Assembly (NCBI RefSeq): GCF_900446215.1
Contig: NZ_UAQZ01000018.1
Span: 1-64,000 of the forward strand
Length of the DNA stretch: 64,000 nucleotides
From: Burkholderia cenocepacia
GTDB taxonomy: Bacteria; Pseudomonadota; Gammaproteobacteria; Burkholderiales; Burkholderiaceae
Direction of reading: 5' to 3'
The notes beneath the pieces are model-generated. The model made no database searches. It was not told where the DNA came from and was given only the letters and a program-made list of their open reading frames with translations. Below, piece after piece: positions 23,853-32,271 of the stretch. A program made the position numbers and the translations under genes. How positions within the stretch are numbered: position 1 is the stretch's first letter; every line of letters starts with the position of its first letter.

Positions 23853-25108
23853 CGATCAAGCATTCCGTCAGCGTTCGCAGTCTCCGGGCCCTCGACTGGC
23901 TCAACTTTTTCGTTGCAAACGTTCAAACCGGGTTCGGTCCGTTCATCGCGTCCTACCTCGCGTCGCACAAATGGACGCAGGGCGAGATCGGCATGGTGCT
24001 GTCGATCGGCACGATCAGCGCGATGGTCAGCCAGGTGCCGGGCGGCGCCGCCGTCGATGCGCTGAAGAACAAGAAAGGCGCGGCCGCGTGGGCGATCGCG
24101 GCCATCATCCTGTCCGCGGTCCTGCTCGCGTCGAGCCCGACGATCGTGCCGGTGATCGCCGCGGAGGTATTCCACGGCTTCGCGAGCTGCATGCTGGTGC
24201 CGGCGATGGCCGCGATCTCGTTCTCGCTCGTCGGCCGCGCCGACCTCGGCGACCGGCTCGGCCGCAACGCGCGCTGGGCGTCGATCGGCAGTGCAGTCGC
24301 GGCCGGGCTGATGGGGCTGACCGGCGAATACTTCTCCGCGCGCGCGGTGTTCTGGCTGACCGCCGTGCTGGCGCTGCCCGCGCTGTTCGCGCTCGCGATG
24401 ATCCAGCCGACGCACCAGGTGATCCCGCAGTCGTCGAAGCCGGACGACCTCGACGAAGCCGGCGAGCGCGAAACGCTGCTCGAACTGCTGCGCGACCGCC
24501 GGATGCTGATCTTCGCGGCCTGCGTCGTGCTGTTCCACCTGTCGAACGCCGCGATGCTGAACCTCGCGGCCGGCGAAGTCACGGCCGGGATGGGCGAGAA
24601 CGTGCAGCTCGTGATCGCCGCGTGCATCATCGTGCCGCAGGCGATCGTCGCGATGCTGTCGCCGTGGGTCGGCCGCTCCGCGCAGCGCTGGGGGCGCCGG
24701 CCGATCCTGCTGCTCGGCTTCTCCGCGCTGCCGGTGCGCGCGCTGCTGTTCGCGGGCGTCAGCAGCCCGTACCTGCTCGTGCCGGTGCAGATGCTCGACG
24801 GCATCAGCGCGGCCGTGTTCGGCGTGATGCTGCCGCTGATCGCGGCCGACGTCGCGGGCGGCAAGGGCCGCTACAACCTGTGTATCGGGCTGTTCGGGCT
24901 CGCGGCCGGGATCGGCGCGACGCTCAGCACGGCCGTGGCCGGCTACGTCGCCGATCACTTCGGCAATGCGGTCAGCTTCTTCGGACTCGCGGCCGCGGGC
25001 GCGCTCGCAGTGCTGCTGGTCTGGCTCGTGATGCCCGAAACCCGCGTCGAGAATGGCGATGCGACGGCCGACGAACCGGCCGCCGCCTCGCCCGAACAGG
25101 CGCATTGA
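23849..25108 (+). CDS. MFS transporter
   Basis: A 419-aa major facilitator superfamily permease with about 12 membrane helices. N-terminal half: FFVANVQTGFGPFIASYLASHKWTQGEIGMVLSIGTISAMVSQVPGG, with the loop 2-3 motif replaced by DALKNKKGAA. C-terminal half contains VGRSAQRWGRRPILLLGF, the second copy of the cytoplasmic loop motif. Substrate cannot be told from the sequence; similar proteins are often annotated as putative drug or sugar-acid exporters. The start overlaps the stop of the PRC-barrel gene by 4 bases and a FUSC-like gene follows after 38 bases, so the three probably form one operon. Confidence 0.85.
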   Translation: MTIKHSVSVRSLRALDWLNFFVANVQTGFGPFIASYLASHKWTQGEIGMVLSIGTISAMVSQVPGGAAVDALKNKKGAAAWAIAAIILSAVLLASSPTIVPVIAAEVFHGFASCMLVPAMAAISFSLVGRADLGDRLGRNARWASIGSAVAAGLMGLTGEYFSARAVFWLTAVLALPALFALAMIQPTHQVIPQSSKPDDLDEAGERETLLELLRDRRMLIFAACVVLFHLSNAAMLNLAAGEVTAGMGENVQLVIAACIIVPQAIVAMLSPWVGRSAQRWGRRPILLLGFSALPVRALLFAGVSSPYLLVPVQMLDGISAAVFGVMLPLIAADVAGGKGRYNLCIGLFGLAAGIGATLSTAVAGYVADHFGNAVSFFGLAAAGALAVLLVWLVMPETRVENGDATADEPAAASPEQAH

Positions 25109-25146
25109 CGGCGGCCCGCCGCCACCCGCTTCTTGGCCGACGCACG

Positions 25147-25713
25147 ATGGATACGATCAGGACACTCAACGAAGCCCGCCAGCAGATCCAGCAGTCGATC
25201 TTCGATCTGTTCAAGGGGCTGTCATTCAGCGAGCGGCTCGCACAAGGCGCGCTGATGGCGCTGCAGGCCGTCTGCGGCGCGTGCCTCGCGTATGCGATCG
25301 GCCGCGCGATGCATACCGAGCAGGCCGTGTGGGCGGCGATCACCGCGATCGCCGTCACGCAGCACAACTACTCGGACACGATGTCGCTGTCGCGCGACCA
25401 GTTCATCGGCGCGATGGTCGGCGGCGTACTCGGTTTCGCCGGCGCGGCGCTGGGCGGCGATCGCCTCGTCGCGTATGCGCTCACGGTCGCGGTCGTGATC
25501 GTCTGCTGCTGGTGCCTGAACGTCGGCAGCGCGGCGCGGCTCGGCGGCGTGACCGCGACGATCGTGCTGCTGTTCCCGGGCAACGGACCGCTGTGGGACG
25601 TTCCGCTGATCCGGCTCGGCGAAGTGACGCTCGGCACGGTGTGCGCGCTGGGCGTGTGCTGGGTGATGTCGAGAATCGAACGGCGCTGGTTCCGCCGCAC
25701 GGCGGCAAAGTGA
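25147..25713 (+). CDS. FUSC-family small membrane protein
   Basis: A 188-aa integral membrane protein with about five to six helices, resembling the membrane half of the fusaric-acid-resistance/aromatic-acid exporter (FUSC) family. Typical pieces are AYAIGRAMHTEQAVWAAITAIAVTQHNYSDTMSLSRDQFIGAMVGGVLG and TLGTVCALGVCWVMSRIERRWF. It lacks the large cytoplasmic domains of full-length AaeB-type pumps, so it is a short version. It is the third gene after the PRC-barrel and MFS genes and may act with them in export or envelope stress; that is inference. Confidence 0.75.
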   Translation: MDTIRTLNEARQQIQQSIFDLFKGLSFSERLAQGALMALQAVCGACLAYAIGRAMHTEQAVWAAITAIAVTQHNYSDTMSLSRDQFIGAMVGGVLGFAGAALGGDRLVAYALTVAVVIVCCWCLNVGSAARLGGVTATIVLLFPGNGPLWDVPLIRLGEVTLGTVCALGVCWVMSRIERRWFRRTAAK

Positions 25714-25777
25714 CGCGCTAATCCGGCGGCCCGGCGCGCATCGCGGCGTCGCGATCCATGCCGGGCCGCGGGCTAGG

Positions 25778-26155
25778 TCAGTCGCCGATTCGCAGCACGA
25801 TGCCGGAACCGATCTGCACCAGCAGGTGATCCCCGCCGACGCCGACCCATTGATAGCCGCGCGGCGGCGGACTCAGGTGATAGCCGCGCCAGTCGTCGAT
25901 CACGTATTGGCGGTCGCGGAACTCGGGAGGAAGCCGGTCACCCTTGTGCCACTCGCGGCGCGGCTGGTCGGCCCAGCGCGGCGGTACGTCTTCAACGCGG
26001 CCGGGCCCTTTGCGCATGTCGTGCTTGCCGTGACCATACGCATGGCCATTGCCATGCCCATGCCCGTGGTCGTCCTGTTGCGCGCTGGATAACGTCGGCG
26101 CCGCCAACGCGGCGGCCACGAACAAAACGGCAAGAATCGGGTGCCTTGTTACCAT
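25778..26155 (-). CDS. RcnB-family periplasmic protein
   Basis: A 125-aa exported protein. The signal peptide (about residues 1-25) ends at LSSAQQ. The mature N-terminus is histidine-rich, DDHGHGHGNGHAYGHGKHD, suggesting metal binding, and is followed by the RcnB domain with PPEFRDRQYVIDDWRGYHLSPPPRGYQWVGVGGDHLLVQIGSGIVL. RcnB of E. coli is a periplasmic protein involved in nickel/cobalt homeostasis. Of two adjacent ATG codons (26158 and 26155), the second is better placed behind GGGAGG. It is convergent with the FUSC gene. Confidence 0.85.
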   Translation of the reverse strand: MVTRHPILAVLFVAAALAAPTLSSAQQDDHGHGHGNGHAYGHGKHDMRKGPGRVEDVPPRWADQPRREWHKGDRLPPEFRDRQYVIDDWRGYHLSPPPRGYQWVGVGGDHLLVQIGSGIVLRIGD

Positions 26156-26300
26156 CATCCACCTCCCGTCGAACCGCCGGCGCCGGGATGACGCCGGCCG
26201 CACACAAGGCTAGCACACCTCGCGGGGCCCGCCGGTTGCGCGGCGCCACGCACGAGGCAGCGGGTATACTCTCGCTCACCTTCGATCCGTACGATTTTTC

Positions 26301-27071
26301 ATGGCTGAACCTACGCTCGGCGTCGCCATCATCGCCCACAACGCGGCCCGCCGGCTCGCGCAGTGCCTCGACGCGCTCGCCTTTGCGGACGACATCGTGG
26401 TCGTCGACGGCGGCAGCACCGACGACACCGTCGAGATCGCCCGCGCACACGGCGCCCGGGTGATCGTCGCCGCCGACTGGCCGGGCTTCGGCCCGCAGAA
26501 GAATCGCGCGCTCGCAGCGCTGTCGACGGACTGGGTGCTGTCGATCGACACCGACGAAGTCGTGTCGGACGAGCTCGCCGCATCGATCCGTGCGGCGTTG
26601 CGCGCCCCGCAGGCCGATGTGTACGCCATCGACCGGTTGTCGGCGTTTTGCGGCAGCTGGGTGCATCACAGCGGCTGGTATCCGGACTGGATCCCGCGCC
26701 TGTTCCGGCGGGACACCGCCCGCTTCTCGGACGACCTCGTCCACGAGCGGCTGGTGTTCGACGGCCGCGTCGCGCGGCTCGACGGGAAGCTGCACCACTA
26801 CTCGTACGACGACATCGACGCGGTGCTGCGCAAGCTCGACGCGTATTCGAGCGCCGGTGCGCGGCAACGCCGCGCGGCCGGCGAGCGGGCGACGGTCGGC
26901 AAGGCCATCCGGCGGGGGGTGTGGGCGTTCGTGCGGACCTACGTGCTGCGTCGCGGGTTCCTCGACGGGCGGGCCGGATTCATGATCGCGGTGTTCAATG
27001 CGGAGACGGTGTACTACCGCTTCCTGAAGCTCGCGCACGACGGCGCGGCCGAACCCGCATCGCGCCGCTAG
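26301..27071 (+). CDS. Family 2 glycosyltransferase, WaaE/KdtX type (LPS core)
   Basis: A 256-aa GT-A fold glycosyltransferase, close in form to WaaE/KdtX enzymes that add beta-1,4-glucose to heptose I of the LPS inner core. Motifs: LGVAIIAHNAARRLAQCLDAL (residues 5-25), the metal/nucleotide site IVVVDGGSTDDTVEIA (33-48), WVLSIDTDEVVS, and HHSGWYPDWIPRLFRRDTARFSDDLVHERL with basic residues typical of this subgroup. No membrane segment is seen. It is convergent with the minus-strand LPS genes and fits the core-assembly context. The exact sugar is inferred from family only. Confidence 0.85.
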   Translation: MAEPTLGVAIIAHNAARRLAQCLDALAFADDIVVVDGGSTDDTVEIARAHGARVIVAADWPGFGPQKNRALAALSTDWVLSIDTDEVVSDELAASIRAALRAPQADVYAIDRLSAFCGSWVHHSGWYPDWIPRLFRRDTARFSDDLVHERLVFDGRVARLDGKLHHYSYDDIDAVLRKLDAYSSAGARQRRAAGERATVGKAIRRGVWAFVRTYVLRRGFLDGRAGFMIAVFNAETVYYRFLKLAHDGAAEPASRR

Positions 27072-27105
27072 GCAGCGGCCGAAAGGTGCGCCGATGGCGC
27101 ACCGG

Positions 27106-28320
27106 TTATACGCCGCCGCGCGGCAAGGCCGACACGTCGATGATCGACTCGCGCGGCGCCTCCACCACCGGACGGCCTTCGACGAGCGCCGCCGCGGCGG
27201 CAATCACGCGCTGCGCGGAAAGCTCCGTCAGGCAGCGGCTCCAGCTTTCCAGATGACGGTCGCAGCCTTCGAGTTTGCAAGGCACGCAGTCACCGTCACC
27301 CTGCATCAGGTAAACGTTGCCGCGCTGCGCCGAACCGCGCAGCGCCCACGGCTCGTCGTGAGCGGGCCAGTTGGCGGGCCACGGCCCCCAGCGCACCGGG
27401 TTGGACGGCCCGAACAGCGCGAGCGTCGGCGTCCCGCACGCGGCGGCGACGTGCGTCGCGCCGGTGTCCGGCCCGACGAACAGCCGTGCGCGGCGAATCA
27501 GTTCAGCGGTCTCGCCGAACGTCAGGCGCCCGACGAAATTCGCGACCGGCTCGCCCGCGGCTGCCACGATCCGCTGCGCATAGTCGACCTCCGCCGCGCC
27601 TGGCCCACCGCTCAGCGCGACGTCGAAGCCGCTTGCGCGGGCCCAGCGGATCAGTTCGACCCAGCCGTCCTCGCGCCACTGCTTGTAACGAAACATCGGG
27701 GATGGGTGCAGCACGATGTGCGCTCGAGTACGCGACAGCGCGGCCGGCCCATACAGCAGTGCGTCGAATTGCGCGACGCGCGCCGGATCGGTGCCGATGC
27801 CGGGCGCGACCACTTCAGCGCAAGGCGTCACGCCGAGCACTTCTGCAATCGCGAGACTGCTCGTCACCGTATGGACATCGCCGTGGCGATTGAGCGCAAT
27901 GCCGTCCAGCATGAAACGCGTCAGCCGCGTGATCCGCTCCGGATCGACGAGCCCGACGCGCCGACGCCCACCGAACCACGTATAGAAACGGGCACGATCG
28001 GAGCTGATCGCCGCGCATGCGAGATCGTAGCGCCGCCACAGCCTGGCCGCGTCGGCGAACCGCTCGCGCGGCTTCGCGCGCTGCGCGACGACGATCACCC
28101 GACGAATGTCGGGATTGTGCTCGAGCACGCCCTCGGTGCCGCGAAACACGACCATGTCGATCTGCGCGTCAGGCCAGCGCCGCTTCAGGGAGCGGACCAG
28201 CGGCGTCGCCAGCAGCACGTCGCCGATCCTGCGGGTGCAGGTGACGAGAATGCTGCGCGGCGGCGTATCGAACGTAAGGGAAGCGGTCACGGCGGGTATC
28301 GACTGACGGAAGCGGGCCAT
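27106..28320 (-). CDS. Family 9 glycosyltransferase (heptosyltransferase type)
   Basis: A 404-aa GT9 enzyme, probably adding heptose or a similar sugar from an ADP-heptose-type donor to the LPS core. The N-terminal domain has ILVTCTRRIGDVLLATPLVRSLKRRWPDAQIDMVV. The C-terminal donor-binding domain has HPSPMFRYKQWREDGWVELI, and GPDTGATHVAAACGTPTLALFGPSNPVRWGPW, the GT9 signature. Near the end is a cysteine-rich patch (GDCVPCKLEGCDRHLESWSRCL) similar to WaaQ-like proteins. The ATG at 28320 is preferred over a longer arginine-rich reading. The gene ends the minus-strand LPS run; the GT4 gene is 37 bases upstream. Confidence 0.88.
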   Translation of the reverse strand: MARFRQSIPAVTASLTFDTPPRSILVTCTRRIGDVLLATPLVRSLKRRWPDAQIDMVVFRGTEGVLEHNPDIRRVIVVAQRAKPRERFADAARLWRRYDLACAAISSDRARFYTWFGGRRRVGLVDPERITRLTRFMLDGIALNRHGDVHTVTSSLAIAEVLGVTPCAEVVAPGIGTDPARVAQFDALLYGPAALSRTRAHIVLHPSPMFRYKQWREDGWVELIRWARASGFDVALSGGPGAAEVDYAQRIVAAAGEPVANFVGRLTFGETAELIRRARLFVGPDTGATHVAAACGTPTLALFGPSNPVRWGPWPANWPAHDEPWALRGSAQRGNVYLMQGDGDCVPCKLEGCDRHLESWSRCLTELSAQRVIAAAAALVEGRPVVEAPRESIIDVSALPRGGV

Positions 28321-28357
28321 TTTAGCGAAATCGCGCGGCGCGAACCATGCTGCAGGC

Positions 28358-29599
28358 TCAGCGCGCCGCCGCGAGCAGGTCGGCGGCGAGCGCGGCGAAA
28401 CGCCGGTTCGCCGCCGGCACGTCGAACGTCGCGATCCGTGCCGCGGCACAAGGCGCGAGCGCCGCGCGCACGTCCGCGTCGGTCACGAGGCGTTCCAGCG
28501 CCGCCGACATCGCATCGACGTCGCCGACCGGCACGAGCAGGCCTGCGCGGCCGTCGTCGAGCATGTCGCGCGGGCCGGTCGGGCAGTCGGCCGCGAGCAC
28601 CGGCGTGCCGAGCGCCATCGCTTCGCCGAGCACCATGCCGAACCCTTCGTAGCGGCTGCTCAGCACGAGCGCTTCGGCGGCGCGAACGTACGGAAACGGA
28701 TTCGCGCAATAGCCCATGAAATGCACGGTATCGCGAATCCGCAGTTCGTCCGCAAGCTGCTCGAGTGCCGCGCGATCCGGCCCGTCGCCAAGCAGGACGA
28801 GATCTACCGCGTCCGGCCGGCGAGCACGCCATTGCGCATAGGCGCGCAGCAGTGTCCGGTGATCCTTCTGCCCTTCGTCGAGCCGCGCGACCGACACGAC
28901 GAACCGTTCGGCCGGCCACTCGACCGACGCCGTTGCTTGCTGCCGGATCACAGCGATGTCGATCACGTTCGGGAGTTCGACGACCCGCACGCCGGAGCCG
29001 GCGAACATCTTCTCGGCTTCGTGCTGCATCGCAGGCGTCAATACCGCGATCGCCGCGTAGCGCGCGTACTGGCGCGTGCGCCGTGCCATGTAAGCGTCGC
29101 CTTTTTTGCCGAAGCGTGCGACGAAGCTGTAGTGGCTGACGCCCAACCACGGCGCGGTACCGCGGCCGGCAATCCGCCGCAGCGAGAAATCGTAATCGCA
29201 GACGAGGTCGTAGCCGGAGGCGACCTGCAGGAAGCGTCGCGCAACCAGCCGGCGAATCGCCGCATGGGTCGTCAGCTTGTGCAGCAGCTTTTCGCCGAAG
29301 CGCAACCGGCGGCGGCGCTCGATCTGGTGCAATGCATGCGACCAGCGCGCCGTCGCGAGCACGTGAACCGGCACGTCGGCCGGAATCGCGCCGCTGCGGC
29401 GCAGCGCATCGAGATCGTCGGTCGGGAAGGCAACCGACAACGCGGGAGCAAACTGGCGGCGATCCAGCGCGTTCAGCCACGCGACCAGCGCGGTTTCGGT
29501 ACCACCCCGCCCGAAGTCGTCGATATGGAACAGCAATCGCACGGGCTTGCCGTTCGCGATCGACGGGCCGGCTTCCGCGCGGCTCGCGACGGCGTTCAC
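28358..29599 (-). CDS. Family 4 glycosyltransferase (GTG start)
   Basis: A 413-aa GT-B glycosyltransferase. The acceptor domain begins RLLFHIDDFGRGGTETALVAWLNALDR. The donor domain shows FVVSVARLDEGQKDHRTLLRAYA, LVLLGDGPDRAALEQLADEL and the EX7E motif as SSRYEGFGMVLGEAMALGTPVLAADCPTGP. The GTG at 29599 is chosen because it overlaps the stop of the ligase gene (GTGA) with GGAG 7 bases upstream, and because longer readings run inside the ligase gene. Substrate unknown; the location makes it an LPS outer-core or O-antigen enzyme. Confidence 0.87.
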   Translation of the reverse strand: MNAVASRAEAGPSIANGKPVRLLFHIDDFGRGGTETALVAWLNALDRRQFAPALSVAFPTDDLDALRRSGAIPADVPVHVLATARWSHALHQIERRRRLRFGEKLLHKLTTHAAIRRLVARRFLQVASGYDLVCDYDFSLRRIAGRGTAPWLGVSHYSFVARFGKKGDAYMARRTRQYARYAAIAVLTPAMQHEAEKMFAGSGVRVVELPNVIDIAVIRQQATASVEWPAERFVVSVARLDEGQKDHRTLLRAYAQWRARRPDAVDLVLLGDGPDRAALEQLADELRIRDTVHFMGYCANPFPYVRAAEALVLSSRYEGFGMVLGEAMALGTPVLAADCPTGPRDMLDDGRAGLLVPVGDVDAMSAALERLVTDADVRAALAPCAAARIATFDVPAANRRFAALAADLLAAAR

Positions 29600-30882
29600 G
29601 ATCCGCTCCCCGGTTGCGCGCGACGCACGCGTGCGCGTCGCTCGCCATGCCCGAGCACCAGCCCGGCAAATGCCCAGAATGCCAGGATCGTCGTCTGCCA
29701 CATGAAATCGTCCACCAGGTTCTTCGTGACCATCCCGACCACGAGCGCGATGCCGCCCGCCGCAATCCACGGGTCAGCCTTCCGCAGTCGCCAGAACGCG
29801 AATACGAGCGCCGCCAGCAACAGTGCCTGCATTGCCAGGCCGATGCGCCCGGTCTGTAGCCACGTATTCAGGAAAAGATTGTGCGCGTGCGTCAGCGCCT
29901 GCGGCTCGAGTGCCAGCAATTCGGGCGGCATCTCGCTGCGGTAGGCCATTCCCGGCACCGGTTTGCCGAAACCGATACCCAGCCATTTGTGACGGCTACC
30001 TTGCTCGTCATAGAACCGCCACAGCTTGGGCCGCGTGTCCGACGACAGCGTGTCGCCGACTGCCGTCATGCCGGGCGGCACATACAGACGCACGCCGGCG
30101 ATCGAGACGTCGCGCGATGCGGCCAGCGGCGGCGGTGAATCGTGATAGCGCAGCCGCGCGCTCATTTCGAGCGTGCCGATCGCACCGGCGCCGACGACGA
30201 CCACTGCCAGCCCCGCCAGCAGCAGATGATGCCGGTACAGCGGATAAAGGCCGATCAGCAACACCACCGCGGCAGCAGGCCAGAAGAAGCGGTTGAGGCT
30301 GGCAAGCCCGACCATCCCGCACAGCACGAGTCCCGACACGCCGAACCAGCGCCAGCCGCGCCTGGGCACGAAGAACGCACAGAACAACGCCATGGCGAAC
30401 GCAACGAGCGTACTCGTATGCCCCACCCGCGCATAGAACCGCAACGGGAACGTTTCGGGTGTCGGCGGCTGCAGCTTGCCCCAGTAGATCACGCTGACCG
30501 CGGCGAGCAACGCGCACGCGAGCCAGACGGTCAGCGTGACGCGTTCGGGCCGCTCGACCCGCGTGCCGAACAGCCAGAAGCCCCAGAACGACAGCAGCGG
30601 ATACACGACCTCGTCGAGCCACGCATGCCGGCTGACGTCCGGGAACACCGACCAGCGGGTGGCCGCGAAACTCCACGCCGCCCAGCCGACGATCGGGACG
30701 AACAACGGCCACCGGAACACCGCCGGCCGGTCGCGCCCGCACGCGGCGCCGATCAGCGCAATCCCGACCAGCACCATGCTGCAATTCACGAACGCCGCCA
30801 TGTGCCCGAACATGATGGCGAACATCAGAACGGGGCAGCCAATCCACAGAAGACGCTCCATACGCGCCGCAATAGCCGTCAT
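29596..30882 (-). CDS. waaL: O-antigen ligase family membrane protein
   Basis: A 428-aa polytopic membrane protein with about 10-12 helices and one large periplasmic loop (about residues 240-330), the layout of O-antigen ligases that join undecaprenyl-linked O-polysaccharide to lipid A-core. The loop ends in LTHAHNLFLNTWLQTGRIGL, holding the histidine conserved in WaaL/Wzy-type proteins. The ATG at 30882 (MTAIAARMERLLWIG) overlaps the stop of the upstream GT9 gene as ATGA. WaaL and Wzy families are similar in sequence, so the ligase assignment rests partly on context next to msbA and core transferases. Confidence 0.78.
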   Translation of the reverse strand: MTAIAARMERLLWIGCPVLMFAIMFGHMAAFVNCSMVLVGIALIGAACGRDRPAVFRWPLFVPIVGWAAWSFAATRWSVFPDVSRHAWLDEVVYPLLSFWGFWLFGTRVERPERVTLTVWLACALLAAVSVIYWGKLQPPTPETFPLRFYARVGHTSTLVAFAMALFCAFFVPRRGWRWFGVSGLVLCGMVGLASLNRFFWPAAAVVLLIGLYPLYRHHLLLAGLAVVVVGAGAIGTLEMSARLRYHDSPPPLAASRDVSIAGVRLYVPPGMTAVGDTLSSDTRPKLWRFYDEQGSRHKWLGIGFGKPVPGMAYRSEMPPELLALEPQALTHAHNLFLNTWLQTGRIGLAMQALLLAALVFAFWRLRKADPWIAAGGIALVVGMVTKNLVDDFMWQTTILAFWAFAGLVLGHGERRARVRRAQPGSGS

Positions 30883-32009
30883 CGAACTTGCACCAGAACG
30901 TGTTTCAGTGCGCCACGTACCGCGTCCACCGACAGCCCGCTCATGCAGCCCGCGGAGCCGTCGTGCCACGCGACGCATGTCGTGGCGTCGCGATCGCATC
31001 GCCTGACCCACTGGACGTGACGCCGGAAAATATACGGTTGATCGCGGCATGGCATGTCCGCGATCGTTACGGCGACGAACGGAACGTCGCGCCAGTAACG
31101 TCCGGCACCGTGAACCAGCGCGCTGCCGGGCCCGAACAGCGCGACGGTCGGTACGCCGATGAGGCGCGCGAGATGCGCGACGCCCGTGTCGGGACAGACA
31201 ACTGCCCGAGCGCCTGCATAGAGATGCCAAAGATCGGCGAGACCGAGTTTCCCGGCAAAGTTCGGCTGCCCGGCGTGCGGCCCGATCTGCTCGATCAGGT
31301 CGGCTTCGCTCTTGCCGCCGCTCCACACCACCCGATAGCCACCCGCCTCCATGTCGGCCGCCAGCGCTCGCCAGCGCTCGATCGGCCAGCGCTTGACCAT
31401 CGTGCTGGCACCCGGATGCAGCACCACGTAGGGCCGCTCCCGAAGCGCCGCTGGCAACGCGACGCTCGGCGGCGGCGCCGGCCAGTCGCCCGGCCGGTAT
31501 GCGCGCGGAGGGCCGCCGTCGACCAGGTCCGCGATCAGGTCGCCCCACGCGGCCGGCGCATCGGGATACGGACGGCGTTCGTCGACCGGCCAGTTCTTCC
31601 ACGCCGGGGCATCGCCGTCGTGCGCGACGATCCAGCGACAGCCGGCCGCGAGCGCCAGCCAGCTGTGACGGTTATCCGCCGCGACGAAGCCGAGATCGTA
31701 CGGCCCCGACGCCAGCAAGCGGCGCACCGACACGGGATCACGCGGATCGAAAGCCAACGCCTGGATGCCAAACGGCTCGCCCGCATACAACGGTGCGATC
31801 GCCTTCGGACACGCGAGCGCGATGCGCGCGTGCGGATATTGTTCGCGCAGCTTCGCCAGCAACGGTGTCAGCAACAGCGTATCGCCGAGCAGGAGATGGT
31901 GCGCGACGAAAATGCTCGCCGGTTGCCGAGGCTTGCGCCGCAGCGGCTTGAACAGCAATCTCGGCAGAGCCCGCGCGAAGATGTGGATACGTCCGGGGAA
32001 GCGGCTCAT
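30879..32009 (-). CDS. Family 9 glycosyltransferase (heptosyltransferase-like)
   Basis: A 376-aa GT9 protein. The start MSRFPGRIHIFARALPRLL leads into IFVAHHLLLGDTLLLTPLLAKLREQYPHARI, the family N-terminus. The donor domain has VVLHPGASTMVKRWPIERWRALAADMEAGG and VVCPDTGVAHLARLIGVPTVALFGPGSALVHGAG. Six cysteines lie in the last 60 residues. It begins a tightly coupled run: its stop overlaps the ligase start by 4 bases. About 260 bases of lower-GC DNA upstream probably hold the promoter. The acceptor is unknown; a role in outer-core or O-antigen assembly is inferred. Confidence 0.85.
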   Translation of the reverse strand: MSRFPGRIHIFARALPRLLFKPLRRKPRQPASIFVAHHLLLGDTLLLTPLLAKLREQYPHARIALACPKAIAPLYAGEPFGIQALAFDPRDPVSVRRLLASGPYDLGFVAADNRHSWLALAAGCRWIVAHDGDAPAWKNWPVDERRPYPDAPAAWGDLIADLVDGGPPRAYRPGDWPAPPPSVALPAALRERPYVVLHPGASTMVKRWPIERWRALAADMEAGGYRVVWSGGKSEADLIEQIGPHAGQPNFAGKLGLADLWHLYAGARAVVCPDTGVAHLARLIGVPTVALFGPGSALVHGAGRYWRDVPFVAVTIADMPCRDQPYIFRRHVQWVRRCDRDATTCVAWHDGSAGCMSGLSVDAVRGALKHVLVQVR

Positions 32010-32271
32010 CGTTAACAGCGGGCTGTCTCGATGGCAAAATTCGCGACGCGGATCGGCCCGATGAACAGCCGAGTCGCCACACGAATCACCATGATCATTG
32101 TGAATTGAATAAGTATTTGCACGGAGCAAATCGCGCCGATCAACCGGCACGAATCACCGGAGCGGAATAGCCAGCCGCACCACCCAAACAGGCCGCCAGA
32201 GTATACCATCGCCCCCTCGCGCGCCCGAACCGGAAGCCGTCTGACAGATTGCCCCTTACAGGGACGGACCG
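32010..32271 (-). other. Intergenic region with lower GC, probable promoter of the LPS gene run
   Basis: 262 bases between two minus-strand glycosyltransferase genes, unlike the overlapping spacing elsewhere in the cluster. The part around 32080-32125 is clearly AT-richer (for example ATTGTGAATTGAATAAGTAT on the plus strand). Read on the minus strand, ATACTTATTCAATTCAC could supply a -10 region, but no convincing -35 partner was found. It likely separates the GT9-ligase-GT4-GT9 transcript from the dnaE-msbA-GT4 transcript. Confidence 0.4.

Noticed and set aside
28100..31600. Extended upstream starts for the LPS glycosyltransferase and ligase genes
   Set aside because: They run into neighbouring genes and give Arg-rich sequence; the overlap starts (GTGA, ATGA) fit the family N-termini.
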